Shown here piece by piece: positions 7,951-17,095 of a stretch of DNA of 64,000 bases. The notes under the pieces are model-generated. The model did no database searches, was not told where the DNA came from, and saw only the letters and a program-made list of their open reading frames with translations. The position numbers and the translations under genes are program-made. This stretch comes from Mesorhizobium loti (GTDB taxonomy: Bacteria > Pseudomonadota > Alphaproteobacteria > Rhizobiales > Rhizobiaceae), in NCBI RefSeq assembly GCF_013170705.1, contig NZ_CP033334.1, positions 3,263,501 through 3,327,500 of the forward strand, in the 5' to 3' direction. Each line of letters opens with the position of its first letter. Position 1 is the stretch's first letter.

Positions 7951-8286
7951 ATGCGCAACATAAAAATAGCCGAACTGGACAAGCAGGCGCGCGAAGCGTC
8001 CGAACTGCTCGCCGCGATGGCAAATGAAAAACGGCTGATGATCCTGTGCCATCTGCTGGACGGCGAGACGAGCGTGAACGAACTGGCCGAACTGGTTGGG
8101 ATGAACCAGTCGGCGCTGTCGCAGCAGCTTTCAAAGTTGCGCGCGCTCAAGCTCGTGGACACGAGGCGCGACGCCCAGCAGGTCTACTACCGGTTGGCAT
8201 CGGTGGAGGTCGAGCGAATCCTGCAGACGCTCTATGGCATCTATTGCGATCCGCTGACAAGGATCGCCAAGGTCGGCAGCCGGTAG
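7951..8286 (+). CDS. bigR: ArsR-family persulfide-sensing repressor (BigR/SqrR type)
   Basis: 111-aa winged-helix repressor of the ArsR family. Two cysteines lie where BigR and SqrR place their sensing pair: Cys33 in M-I-L-C-H-L-L (helix 2) and Cys99 in Y-G-I-Y-C-D-P (last helix). In those proteins persulfides or polysulfides join the two cysteines in a tetrasulfide link that releases DNA. Residues 40-73 form the DNA-binding unit (S-V-N-E-L-A-E-L-V-G-M-N-Q-S-A-L-S-Q-Q-L). The usual arsenic-type Cys cluster is absent. The gene diverges from sqr, so it probably represses sqr and itself, and perhaps the DUF2892-RND operon. No ribosome binding site precedes the ATG. BigR versus SqrR naming is a matter of lineage. 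Confidence 0.87.
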   Translation: MRNIKIAELDKQAREASELLAAMANEKRLMILCHLLDGETSVNELAELVGMNQSALSQQLSKLRALKLVDTRRDAQQVYYRLASVEVERILQTLYGIYCDPLTRIAKVGSR

Positions 8287-8295
8287 GCTGCCGAC
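8272..8295. terminator. Hairpin over the bigR stop codon between convergent genes
   Basis: GTCGGCAGCC and GGCTGCCGAC are perfect 10-bp arms around a GGTA loop. The hairpin spans the stop codon of the BigR-like gene and lies 18 bp from the stop of the convergent aldo/keto reductase gene. No U-tract follows, so it is a strong stem but not a textbook Rho-independent terminator. Confidence 0.45.
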
Positions 8296-8312
8296 CGGCA
8301 GCAGGACCCGCC

Positions 8313-9197
8313 TTATGCCGCTTGCTCGGCTTCGCCGCCGATCCCGTTCAGCACATCGATCGCCTCGCGAGGCAGGTCGAGTTCGGCCGCCGCAAGGTTC
8401 TCACGGAGATGGCCGACCGACGAAGTGCCCGGGATGAGCAGGATGTTGGGCGAGCGCTGCAGCAGCCAGGCGAGCGCCACCTGCATGGGGGTCGCGCCAA
8501 GTTTGCGGGCGACATTGGCCAGCGTGTCCGACTGCAGCGGCGTGAAGCCGCCAAGCGGGAAGAAGGGCACATAGGCGATGCCGTCGGCCGCCAGCTCGTC
8601 GATCAGCGCGTCATCCTCGCGATGCGCGATGTTGTACTGGTTCTGCACGCAGACGATGTCGGCGATGCCGCGCCCCTGAGCGATCTGGGCGCGGGTGACG
8701 TTGCTCATGCCGATATGGCGCACCAGGCCCTGGCGCTGCAATTCGGCGAGCGTGTTCAATTGCGGCTCGAGCGATCCTTCGGCGGGGCCATGGATGCCGT
8801 GCATGGAGCGTAGGTTCACGACCTCGATCACGTCCAGGCCAAGATTGCGCAGATTGTCATGCACGGCCTGGGTCAGCTCCGGCGGCGACATTGCGGGGAG
8901 CCACGATGCGTCGGCGCCGCGCCGGGCACTGATCTTGGTGACGATGGTGAGGTTGGCGGGGTAGGGGTGCAGCGCCTCGCGGATGATCTGGTTGGTGACG
9001 TGCGGGCCATAGAAATCCGATGTGTCGATGTGGTCGACGCCGCTGGCGATCGCCTCGCGCAGCACGGCGAGGGCGCCGTCATGGTCTTTCGGCGGACCGA
9101 AGACGCCCGGTCCCGCCAGTTGCATGGCGCCGTAGCCGAGGCGCTTCACGGTGCGGTCGCCGAGTTTGAAGGTTCCGGCCTTGCTGATGTCGGTCAT
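8313..9197 (-). CDS. Aldo/keto reductase
   Basis: 294-aa NADPH-dependent aldo/keto reductase, a TIM-barrel enzyme reducing aldehydes or ketones. The catalytic Asp and Tyr are visible in D-H-I-D-T-S-D-F-Y-G-P (about residues 53-63), Lys in V-T-K-I-S-A-R (about 90) and His in S-M-H-G-I-H-G. The cofactor loop near the C-terminus reads I-P-G-T-S-S-V-G-H-L-R-E-N. The sequence resembles the YajO/YdbC-like oxidoreductase group. The frame runs on upstream to 9860, but the ATG at 9197 has AAAGGAG before it and begins the normal fold. It is divergent from a LysR regulator gene, the usual arrangement for a regulator and its target. Confidence 0.9.
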   Translation of the reverse strand: MTDISKAGTFKLGDRTVKRLGYGAMQLAGPGVFGPPKDHDGALAVLREAIASGVDHIDTSDFYGPHVTNQIIREALHPYPANLTIVTKISARRGADASWLPAMSPPELTQAVHDNLRNLGLDVIEVVNLRSMHGIHGPAEGSLEPQLNTLAELQRQGLVRHIGMSNVTRAQIAQGRGIADIVCVQNQYNIAHREDDALIDELAADGIAYVPFFPLGGFTPLQSDTLANVARKLGATPMQVALAWLLQRSPNILLIPGTSSVGHLRENLAAAELDLPREAIDVLNGIGGEAEQAA

Positions 9198-9290
9198 GGT
9201 CTCATCTCCTTTGGATCGGCCCAATGTAGACAAAGCGCGCCTGCACGATAATATGGTGCAATCGGCACACCCTGTGCGGAAAGGCGAACA

Positions 9291-10196
9291 ATGGCGACGG
9301 ATCTCGGCGACCTCCAGGCGTTCATGGCGGTGGCGCGCGCCGGCGGCTTTCGCGAAGCGGCGCGGGTGGGCGGCGTCAGCGCCTCCAGCCTCAGCGAAAC
9401 GGTGCGGCGGCTGGAGAACGGGCTCGGCGTGCGGCTGTTCAACCGCACCACGCGCAGCGTGGCGCCCACCGAGGCCGGGGCCCGGCTGCTCGAGCGGCTT
9501 GGTCCCGCGCTCGGCGAGGTCGAGGCGGCGCTCGACGTGGTCAATGGCTTTCGCGGACGCCCGGCCGGCACGCTGCGGCTCAACGTGCCTGTCGTCGCGG
9601 CGAAACTGGTGCTGCCGCGCCTCTTGCCGCCGTTCTTCGCCGCCTATCCCGAGATCCGCATGGAAGTGACAGCCGAGGACAGTTTCGTCGACATACTGGC
9701 GAGCGGCTGCGACGCCGGCATCCGCTATGACGAGCGGCTGGAACAGGACATGATCGCCGTGCCGATCGGCCCGCGCCGGCAGCGCTTCGCCACCGGAGCC
9801 GCACCGGCCTATCTCGACAGGCGCGGCCGGCCCGAGCACCCGCGCGACCTGCTCGACCATGCCTGCCTGCGCGGCCGCTTCGCCAGCGGCCTGACGCCGG
9901 CCTGGGAATTCGAACGCGACGGCGAGGTGGTGAGCGTCGAACCGACCGGCCCGCTGCTGGTCAGCACCGGCACGGCAATGGCCCTTGCGCTCGAGGTGTC
10001 GGTTGCCGGCGGCGGCATCGTCTCGCTGTTCGAGGACTGGCTGCGGCCCTATTTCGACGATGGCCGGCTGGAGCCGGTGCTGGAGCCCTGGTGGCAGGAA
10101 TTTTCCGGGCCGTTCCTCTACTATCCCGGCCGCCGCCTCACGCCGGCACCGCTGCGCGCCTTCATCGACTTTGTCGGCACGATGCGCTGGGGGTGA
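9291..10196 (+). CDS. LysR-family transcriptional regulator
   Basis: 301-aa LysR-type regulator. The N-terminal helix-turn-helix (residues 4-62) contains the typical F-M-A-V-A-R-A-G-G-F and L-F-N-R-T-T-R-S-V-A-P-T-E-A-G, followed by a periplasmic-binding-like effector domain from about residue 90 (G-T-L-R-L-N-V-P). The C-terminal F-L-Y-Y-P-G-R-R is characteristic of the large CrgA/DmlR-like subgroup. It is divergent from the aldo/keto reductase gene across 93 bp, and so probably controls it and itself. The effector is unknown. Confidence 0.92.
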   Translation: MATDLGDLQAFMAVARAGGFREAARVGGVSASSLSETVRRLENGLGVRLFNRTTRSVAPTEAGARLLERLGPALGEVEAALDVVNGFRGRPAGTLRLNVPVVAAKLVLPRLLPPFFAAYPEIRMEVTAEDSFVDILASGCDAGIRYDERLEQDMIAVPIGPRRQRFATGAAPAYLDRRGRPEHPRDLLDHACLRGRFASGLTPAWEFERDGEVVSVEPTGPLLVSTGTAMALALEVSVAGGGIVSLFEDWLRPYFDDGRLEPVLEPWWQEFSGPFLYYPGRRLTPAPLRAFIDFVGTMRWG

Positions 10197-10909
10197 CGGA
10201 CGGGCATCGTGGCGCCGGGTGTGCCGGCTGTCTTGCCCGGTGATTCGCCTGTCGCATGCTTGCCTCGTCGAACCGAAGCGGCGATGAAGGAAAGCGAGCC
10301 TTTCTCATATTTTCGTGCCCGACCTGTCGAAGGGACCTTACGGATATTTATGCCAGCGGCAATGCGGGGGAAATTTCAAAGGTCCATTGTTTCGGGGGAA
10401 TGGAGTCGTTTCAATGAACAGGATCGCGAAAACCTTTCGAATTGTGTTCGTGCCGGTTCTGAGCGTGGCGCTTGCAATCGTCGCGATACCGATCGTTGCG
10501 CTTGTTGCGACCACGCCGAGGCTTCGTCGGCAACACCGTCATGGCGATGTCGTTTCTCGCTTCACTCGAAGAGTCCCGGCCGCACGGTCCGCTGTTCCTC
10601 CCACCATTGAGACGACCTATACCGTCGTTCATTCGTCGTAGTGCTGTCGTCGTCGTGCTGTAAATGCCCCGGCGAACGCCGTCATCTGTATTGCAGCCGG
10701 CGCTTAGGGACACAAAAGCGACAAGAACGTTAGGCGAGGAAGCTGGGAAGCGCCCGTTGAGCCATGGGCTTTCGGGATGAAGGATACGAGAGTCTCGCTG
10801 CCGAAGGCGGGCCTTGCCTGCAAACGTCCGGCCCCAGCGAGCATCAATCTTGAAAACCCTTATCGTGAGCCCCGCGAGCTCCGACAAGACCGAGGACTTT
10901 TTGAACAGT
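10197..10909. other. 713-bp region upstream of lpiA with no firmly supported gene
   Basis: This is the longest gene-poor stretch of the window. One short frame at 10414-10641 begins with GGAG eight bases before an ATG and encodes M-N-R-I-A-K-T-F-R-I followed by a membrane-helix-like run (V-P-V-L-S-V-A-L-A-I-V-A-I-P-I-V-A-L-V). After that it degrades into Arg- and His-rich sequence, so it may be a small membrane peptide or a gene remnant. The remainder looks non-coding. It probably holds the lpiA promoter, since the operon is acid-induced in rhizobia. No GGAAC-type or clear sigma70 promoter was recognised. Confidence 0.4.
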
Positions 10910-13555
10910 ATGATTCCGAAGCCTGAATTCCCCAATCCGAGCGCTCTGGATCCCACAGCCGATCCGATGACCGCACGGGATGCGCGCTTGCAGATGTTCG
11001 GCTTCTGGGGGCGCTACCAGCATTTTGCCATGCCCGTCGCGGGCGTGGCCATAGCGGCAATCACCGTGGTGGTGCTGCAGCGGTTCTTGAATGACCTTTC
11101 GCTCGACCATGTCCTGCAATCGGCGCGAAGCATCCCCGGCAAGCACCTCCTGGTCGCACTTGCACTTACACTTTTGAGTTTTGCCGCTGTCGCCTTTTAC
11201 GATGTCGTGGCTGTGGAGACGATCGCGCCAGGCCGCGTCCCAAAGCTGTTGTCGGCATGCGTCGGTGCCGCGGGCTACGCCATCTCCAATGCGCTGGGCT
11301 TTTCGCTGCTGACAGGCGGGATGCTGCGCTATCGCATCTATGCCGGCGAAGGCATTGCCTTGTCCGATATCGGTCGCATCATCGCCACCTCGTGGCTAGC
11401 GATCTGGTTCGCTTTCACCGTGATGATCGCTCTTGCCCTGGTCCTTGACCCGGCTCGTACACCGTTTGTCGACCAGCTTGATCCTCGCCTGGGCTTGACG
11501 CTCGGCATCGCACTGATGCTTTCGGTTGGTCTGCTGGTCGGGTGGCTGTCGCGCGGCGAACGCACGCTGACGATGGGAAAGTTTTCCATCAAATTGCCCA
11601 ATTCACGCGGCGCGCTGACACAGATCGTGGCCGGCCTGGTCGACGTCTGCGCCGCCGCCGGAACGCTCTACGTGTTGATGCCTGAGACGGTCACCACCGG
11701 TCCAGCTGTCTTTGCGCTTGTCTTTGTCGTGGCGACCATCATCGGCATCGCCAGCCACGCTCCAGGCGGTCTCGGCGCCTTCGAGGCATCGATGATCGCC
11801 GGCCTTGGCCTGGGCAACAATCCGGATGCTATCGCAGCTCTTCTTGCCTTCCGTATCATCTATACGCTTTTGCCCTTTCTGGTTGCCGCCATCGGTGTCC
11901 TGTCGTTCGAGATCTACGCGCGGCACGCCGAAGTGTCGCAGCGGGTGCTCTACGCAGGCCGCGTCCTGGAGCCTCTCATCCCGCCGCTTGCCGCCGGCGC
12001 GACCTTCCTGGGCGGGATAATGCTGTTGTTTTCGAGTTCCATTCCAGGTGCTGCCGAACGCCTCGACCTCCTGTCCGACCTGCTGCCGCTGCCATTCATA
12101 GAGGTCTCGCACCTGGCGGCCAGCTTCGCCGGCATTGCAATGTTGATCCTTGCGCGGGGGCTGGCGCGGCGGCTTCAGCAGGCATGGGCGGCCTCGCTCA
12201 TTCTGTTCGTCCTGGGGGCCGCCTTTTCGATCGGCAAGGGTCTGAATTGGGAGGATGCGAGCGTCCTCCTGATCCTGTCGACAGTCCTGATCAGCTTCCG
12301 CAAGGCTTTCTATCGCCGCCCGATCGAGGGGATCGGAACGCTGTCATGGGGCTGGCTCGCCAGCGTCATCAGCATCGTCGCCATCTCGATCTGGCTTGGG
12401 TTCTTCAGCTATCGCGACATAGACTATTCCAATCAACTGTTCTGGCAATTCGCCGTCGACGGCGACGCCCCGCGCTTCCTGCGCGCCAGCATCGTGATCC
12501 TGATCGTTACGGCAGCGGCGGCGCTTCACACGGCCATCAATCGAAAAGCCATCGACCGCAAACAGCGCGCCGAAATCCCTACGGCCGTCAGCGCGATCGT
12601 CGCCGCCTCGAACGTGACCCATGCGGCTCTGGCAATGCTCGGCGACAAGCAATTCCTGATGTCGCCGGACGGCCGGGGCTTCATCATGTATGCGCGCTCG
12701 GGCGGCAGCCTTATCGCGCTCGGCGGGCCGATCGGGCCTGTCGCGGGCGACAGCAAGCTCGCCTGGGCCTTTCACGACCTCGCCGACCGTTGCGCGGTCC
12801 GTACGGCCTTTTACGGTGTGCAACCTGACCAATTGCCCATGTACCTGGACATGGGCCTCGTCGCGCTGAAGCTCGGCGAGGTCGCGCGCGTCGACTTGGC
12901 GGCTTTCAACCTCGACGGCCCACGCCGCCAGCCGCTGCGCTACGCCAACCGACGCGCCGAGAAGGATGGTCTGGTTTTCGAGATCGTCGAAGCCGCCAAT
13001 GTGAGACCGCTTCTTGGCCAATTGCGAGAGGTGTCGGATGCCTGGCTCCAGATGAAGGCGAGCTCCGAGAAGGGTTTTTCGTTGGGCTATTTCGAAGACG
13101 ACTATGTCAGCAGATTTGACATGGCCGTCATTCGTTGGCAGGGCCGCATCATCGCTTTTGCCAATTTGTGGGGCAGCGCCGACAAAAGCGAACTGACCGT
13201 CGACCTGATGCGCCATGCGCCTGACTCGCCCAAGATCGTCATGGACGCGTTGCTGACCAAACTGCTTCTTCATGGCAAGTCGCAGGGTTATCGCTGGTTC
13301 AATCTGGGCGCGGCACCGCTTTCGGGATTGTCCGCGGGCCGGCTGGCTTCCCGGTGGAACCGGTTCGGGTCCTTTCTCTACCGGCGTGGCCAGACCTTTT
13401 ATCGTTTCGACGGGCTCAAGGCTTTCAAGGACAAGTTCGATCCCGTCTGGACCCCGCATTATTTCATATGCCCGCCCGGACTGGACACCATACGATCCTT
13501 GTTCGATGTCACCACTCTGATCGGCGGCGGTCCGATGGAACTCGTTCGGAAATGA
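10910..13555 (+). CDS. lpiA: Lysyl-phosphatidylglycerol synthase/flippase (LpiA/MprF)
   Basis: 881-aa bifunctional MprF-type membrane enzyme. The C-terminal DUF2156 domain transfers lysine from lysyl-tRNA to phosphatidylglycerol; the N-terminal half flips the product to the outer leaflet, lowering surface charge and protecting against acid and cationic peptides. Fourteen or so membrane segments occupy residues 30-530, including the flippase-type H-A-P-G-G-L-G-A-F-E motif near 285. The synthase part runs from about 560 (S-N-V-T-H-A-A-L, then G-G-P-I-G-P and N-L-G-A-A-P-L-S-G-L). The start is uncertain: the frame is open to a TTG at 10814, TTG 10902 has GAGG six bases before it, and the first ATG is 10910. 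The acvB gene overlaps its stop by four bases, as in the rhizobial lpiA-atvA operon. Confidence 0.93.
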   Translation: MIPKPEFPNPSALDPTADPMTARDARLQMFGFWGRYQHFAMPVAGVAIAAITVVVLQRFLNDLSLDHVLQSARSIPGKHLLVALALTLLSFAAVAFYDVVAVETIAPGRVPKLLSACVGAAGYAISNALGFSLLTGGMLRYRIYAGEGIALSDIGRIIATSWLAIWFAFTVMIALALVLDPARTPFVDQLDPRLGLTLGIALMLSVGLLVGWLSRGERTLTMGKFSIKLPNSRGALTQIVAGLVDVCAAAGTLYVLMPETVTTGPAVFALVFVVATIIGIASHAPGGLGAFEASMIAGLGLGNNPDAIAALLAFRIIYTLLPFLVAAIGVLSFEIYARHAEVSQRVLYAGRVLEPLIPPLAAGATFLGGIMLLFSSSIPGAAERLDLLSDLLPLPFIEVSHLAASFAGIAMLILARGLARRLQQAWAASLILFVLGAAFSIGKGLNWEDASVLLILSTVLISFRKAFYRRPIEGIGTLSWGWLASVISIVAISIWLGFFSYRDIDYSNQLFWQFAVDGDAPRFLRASIVILIVTAAAALHTAINRKAIDRKQRAEIPTAVSAIVAASNVTHAALAMLGDKQFLMSPDGRGFIMYARSGGSLIALGGPIGPVAGDSKLAWAFHDLADRCAVRTAFYGVQPDQLPMYLDMGLVALKLGEVARVDLAAFNLDGPRRQPLRYANRRAEKDGLVFEIVEAANVRPLLGQLREVSDAWLQMKASSEKGFSLGYFEDDYVSRFDMAVIRWQGRIIAFANLWGSADKSELTVDLMRHAPDSPKIVMDALLTKLLLHGKSQGYRWFNLGAAPLSGLSAGRLASRWNRFGSFLYRRGQTFYRFDGLKAFKDKFDPVWTPHYFICPPGLDTIRSLFDVTTLIGGGPMELVRK

Positions 13556-14934
13556 TTGCGTATTTCGCGCAGATGACGAAGAGCCGCGCGAGCTTGGTTC
13601 TGGCGGCTCTGGTCGTCGCTGCCGGCCTTGGCCTGGCGCTGCATTTCAACCGGACACGGGCCGTCCCGCGCCAGATCCGCGTTTCCGCCGAGCGTCTGGT
13701 CGATGTTCCCGTTCAGCTGCCGCAACAGGATCCGGTGGGGCTGGTCATCCTGTTCTCGCAAAAAGGCGGCATTGGTCAGCGTGACGTCGATCTGGCGGCC
13801 GCCCTGGTCGACAAGGGCTTGATCGTGCTGCCGGTCGACCTCGAAAAATATCGCAAGAGGCTGAGCGCGGCCGGTGGCGAGTGCATGTATCTCGGGTCCG
13901 ATCTGGAGGCGCTTTCCAAGGCGGCCATCCGCGCCACCGGCGGCACCAGCTATTTTCATCCGGTGGTGGCGGGTATCGGCGAAGGAGGCACGCTCGCATA
14001 TGCAGCGTTGGCCGATGCACCGGTGACGACACTGGCCGGCGCCGTCGCGCTCGAGCCGACGCGCAGCCTGGTTACGCCGCTGCCAACATGCCCGGGCGGC
14101 GCCGCACCGACGCCGGATCCGGCGGGCGGCTTCAACTATGCCCTCGACGCGGACTTGCCCTCACCCGCGACACTGGTTTCGGCCGCACCGCTTGCGGGTA
14201 TTTCCACGCAATCGTCCGACAATGCGATGCGGGCAAAGGCGGTTGTTGTCGATAGCGTGTCCGGCCGCCTCGACGCGGCGGTTGAAGCCGTGGTTTCGAT
14301 CGCCGCCAGCGATGCATCGTCAAATGACCTGCCGACCATCGATATCCCCGCCAGTTCGAAGCCAGATTCCCTTGTGCTGTTCTTTTCAGGCGACGGCGGC
14401 TGGCGCGACCTCGACAAGGTGATCGGCGATGAGATGAGCAAACACGGCGTTCATGTGGTGGGCATCGATTCGCTTCGCTACTTCTGGGCGGAACGCACAC
14501 CACGACAAATCGCAAACGATACCGTATCCATGATCGACCGCGCTGATCCCTCGGGCAAAATGCCCGTTGCGGTCTACGGTTATTCATTTGGCGCCGATGT
14601 CTTTCCGTTCGCCTGGACCTTGCTGCCGAAGCGGATAAAGGATCGCATCCGGTTTGTCGGCCTCCTCGCCACCCAAAAGACGATTACCTTCCAGGTGACC
14701 GTTGGTAGCTGGCTCGGCGGTGGAGGCGACCATGTCGTCGCACCGGCGATCGCCACAATTCCGCGCGACCGGCTGCTGTGCGTCTATGGCGAGGACGAGG
14801 ATGACACGGCCTGCACCGATCCCTTGCTTGCGGGGATCCAGACGCTGAAAATGAAGGGCGGACATCACTTCGATGAAAACTACCCCGCGCTGGCCAAGAT
14901 TCTTCTTGCCCGCATGAAACCGCGAATGTCGTAG
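13552..14934 (+). CDS. acvB: AcvB/VirJ-family lysyl-phosphatidylglycerol hydrolase
   Basis: 460-aa periplasmic protein of the AcvB/AtvA family. Agrobacterium AcvB cleaves lysyl-phosphatidylglycerol and so balances LpiA; loss affects acid tolerance and virulence in its relatives. An N-terminal signal anchor (L-V-L-A-A-L-V-V-A-A-G-L-G-L-A-L) precedes two VirJ-like alpha/beta-hydrolase halves. The second half, about residues 260-460, has the nucleophile elbow G-Y-S-F-G-A-D and a late G-G-H-H-F-D-E-N with the catalytic His. In the first half the corresponding elbow reads G-I-G-E-G-G without serine, so only the C-terminal half is likely to be catalytic. ATGA overlap with lpiA shows translational coupling. 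Confidence 0.92.
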   Translation: MIAYFAQMTKSRASLVLAALVVAAGLGLALHFNRTRAVPRQIRVSAERLVDVPVQLPQQDPVGLVILFSQKGGIGQRDVDLAAALVDKGLIVLPVDLEKYRKRLSAAGGECMYLGSDLEALSKAAIRATGGTSYFHPVVAGIGEGGTLAYAALADAPVTTLAGAVALEPTRSLVTPLPTCPGGAAPTPDPAGGFNYALDADLPSPATLVSAAPLAGISTQSSDNAMRAKAVVVDSVSGRLDAAVEAVVSIAASDASSNDLPTIDIPASSKPDSLVLFFSGDGGWRDLDKVIGDEMSKHGVHVVGIDSLRYFWAERTPRQIANDTVSMIDRADPSGKMPVAVYGYSFGADVFPFAWTLLPKRIKDRIRFVGLLATQKTITFQVTVGSWLGGGGDHVVAPAIATIPRDRLLCVYGEDEDDTACTDPLLAGIQTLKMKGGHHFDENYPALAKILLARMKPRMS

Positions 14935-15115
14935 CACCGCTATCGCGGGGAGCGCTGACATGCTTCTGCCGCAACGTTCGATGCAAGCCGCCGGAATTTG
15001 CCCGCCACGGTCTCTTTCGACCAAAGGTCAAATGCCTGATGTAACACTTTGTTGTCATTGAGGGCCTATCGAAGAGCCGATCCGGCGAAAGCCCGGTATA
15101 AGGAAAGGACCAGCC

Positions 15116-17029
15116 ATGGGTTCGCCCTGGTCCGAATTGCTGGCCAATCTCGCGGTCGTTGCGATGTTCGTTTCGGTCTGGATCCACACGCATGTGTGGC
15201 TGGACCGCAGGCCGGCCGCTGTAAAGGCCACGGCCTTCGGCCTGCTGATGGGCGCCGGCGCCATCATCCTGATGCTGACGCCCATGCAGTTGCAGCCGGG
15301 CGTCCTGGTCGATCTCAGGGCGACGATGATTGCCGTTGCCGGCTTCTTCGGTGGTCCTGTCGCCGGTATCGTCGCGGGGGTCATGGCCGGCGCCTACCGG
15401 ACCTTCGAGGGCGGTGTCGGCGCCTTTGCCGGCGCGGTCGGCATCGCGGTCACCATGCTGGTCGGCATTGTCGGCAATCTTGCGCTCAGGGGCCGTTCGC
15501 CCGGCATGGGCGATATCATGATCCTGGGCGTCGCCGCCGCGGGCGGATCGCTGCTTGGCTTCAGCGTCTTGCCGCGGTCCGTCATCGAGACGGTTCTGCC
15601 CAAGGTGGTGTTCCCGTCCAGCCTGCTCATCTTTGTCTCCGTGGCGATGTCGGGGCTGGCGATCTACCAGGAGCGGCGGCGCATCGAGGCGCTTCGGTCG
15701 AGGCGCATCTTCAAGGCGGTGGTCGAGACCTTGCCCGACTGCCTCAACGTCAAGGACCTCGATGGGCGGTTCATCGCCGCCAATCCCGCAACGGCCGAGT
15801 TGATGCAGGCGGCTGATACCAAGGCACTCATCGGCAAGACGGATTTCGACTTCTATCCGCCTGAAACGGCGCGGGAATTCCGCGAGGACGAGCTTGCGGT
15901 GCTGGCATCCGGCGTCTCCTCCACCATCGAGCAGCGCTTGCTTCATGAGGATGGCACCGATGCCTGGCTGGCGACGCTGAAAGCGCCGTTCCGCGACAAG
16001 GCCGGGGCGGTTATCGGCCTGATCACGCACAATCGCGACATCACCCTGCGCAAGCGGCTGGAGACCGAACTGGCGGAAAGCCAGGCCAGGCTGGGAGACG
16101 CGCTGACGCATATGGCGGACGGGCTGGTGATGTTCGACCCGGACGGCAGGCTGGTGCTGTGCAACGCCCAATACCGCGCCCTGTTTCCGAAAACGGCCGA
16201 CATAAGGGTGCCCGGCGCCGACTACCGCGATATTCTGCGCGCCTCGGCGGCGCGCGGCGAAAGCGTCACGCCGCCCGATGCGGTCGAGGAGTGGATCGCC
16301 GACATCATGGCCATGCAGACGGTTGCCAACCATCGCCAGGTCCGGTTCGCCGACGGCCGCTGGCTCGACGTGCGGACCCGGCCGACTGGCGATGGCGGCA
16401 GCCTGAGTGTGTTTTCCGACATCACCGAGGCCAAGCAGGTCGAGGCCGAGTTGCTGGCGGCCAACGAGAAGCTGAACCTTCTGGCGCACCGCGACGGGCT
16501 GACCGAACTGTTGACGCGGCGGGCCTTCGACGAAGCGCTGGCGCGCGAATTCGGCCGCGGCCGGCGCACCATGGCGCCGGTCAGCCTGCTCATCATCGAT
16601 GTCGACTGGTTCAAGCGCTTCAACGACCACTATGGCCATCCGGCGGGCGATGAATGCCTGCGCGCCGTCAGCCGCTGCATCGAGGCGACGGCGCGGCGGC
16701 CGGCCGACGCGGCGGCCCGCTATGGCGGCGAGGAGTTCGCGCTCGTCCTGCCGGAAACCGACGCAAGGGGCGCCTTCGTCATCGCCGAAACGCTGCGGGC
16801 CAGGGTGCGCGACCTCGGGCTCGCGCATGCCGGCAGCGAAAAGGGCGTTGTCACCGTCAGCATCGGGGTCGGCACGTTCGACGGCAGCGCTGATATCGAG
16901 ATCGCCGATCTCCTTCGGCGCGCCGACGAGGCGCTCTACGGCGCCAAGGCCGCCGGACGGGACCGCGTGCATGGCTGGCGCCCGCATCTCAGCGAACCAC
17001 GCTCGACCGCGCCCCAGCGCAAGGCGTGA
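15116..17029 (+). CDS. Membrane-bound diguanylate cyclase (5TM-LytS, PAS-PAS-GGDEF)
   Basis: 637-aa signalling protein. Residues 1-190 form the six-helix 5TMR-LYT sensor region (L-M-G-A-G-A-I-I-L-M, R-A-T-M-I-A-V-A-G-F-F-G-G-P). Two PAS domains follow, about 205-320 (P-D-C-L-N-V-K-D-L-D-G-R-F-I-A-A-N) and 330-450 (M-A-D-G-L-V-M-F-D-P-D-G), then a GGDEF domain from about 465. The active-site motif is G-G-E-E-F, an accepted active variant, and an intact inhibitory site R-P-A-D sits five residues before it. It should make cyclic di-GMP with product feedback. No EAL domain is attached and no partner gene is adjacent, so the sensed signal is unknown. Confidence 0.92.
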   Translation: MGSPWSELLANLAVVAMFVSVWIHTHVWLDRRPAAVKATAFGLLMGAGAIILMLTPMQLQPGVLVDLRATMIAVAGFFGGPVAGIVAGVMAGAYRTFEGGVGAFAGAVGIAVTMLVGIVGNLALRGRSPGMGDIMILGVAAAGGSLLGFSVLPRSVIETVLPKVVFPSSLLIFVSVAMSGLAIYQERRRIEALRSRRIFKAVVETLPDCLNVKDLDGRFIAANPATAELMQAADTKALIGKTDFDFYPPETAREFREDELAVLASGVSSTIEQRLLHEDGTDAWLATLKAPFRDKAGAVIGLITHNRDITLRKRLETELAESQARLGDALTHMADGLVMFDPDGRLVLCNAQYRALFPKTADIRVPGADYRDILRASAARGESVTPPDAVEEWIADIMAMQTVANHRQVRFADGRWLDVRTRPTGDGGSLSVFSDITEAKQVEAELLAANEKLNLLAHRDGLTELLTRRAFDEALAREFGRGRRTMAPVSLLIIDVDWFKRFNDHYGHPAGDECLRAVSRCIEATARRPADAAARYGGEEFALVLPETDARGAFVIAETLRARVRDLGLAHAGSEKGVVTVSIGVGTFDGSADIEIADLLRRADEALYGAKAAGRDRVHGWRPHLSEPRSTAPQRKA

Positions 17030-17068
17030 GCCTTGGCTGTCATATCAACGTCATCGTCGGTTGCTATT

Positions 17069-17094
17069 AATCCATAAATCCGGATATATGGATT
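17069..17094. promoter_or_regulatory. Operator palindrome of the first arsR
   Basis: AATCCATA (17069-17076) and TATGGATT (17087-17094) are perfect 8-bp arms flanking an inner ATCCGGAT palindrome, so the 26-bp site is nearly a perfect dyad. It ends one base before the arsR ATG. TTGCTA (17061-17066) and GATATA (17083-17088) could serve as -35 and -10 elements with 16-bp spacing; the palindrome would then cover the promoter. An ArsR-type autorepression site is the natural reading. Confidence 0.7.
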
Positions 17095-17095
17095 C

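Noticed and set aside
8313..9860. Extended aldo/keto reductase frame to 9860
   Set aside because: The extra N-terminal 220 codons lie opposite the LysR gene and are low-complexity; ATG 9197 has a strong ribosome binding site.
14684..16987. 767-codon minus-strand frame across acvB and the GGDEF gene
   Set aside because: It lies opposite two well-supported genes and reads as Arg/Gly/Asp-rich shadow sequence with no recognisable motif.
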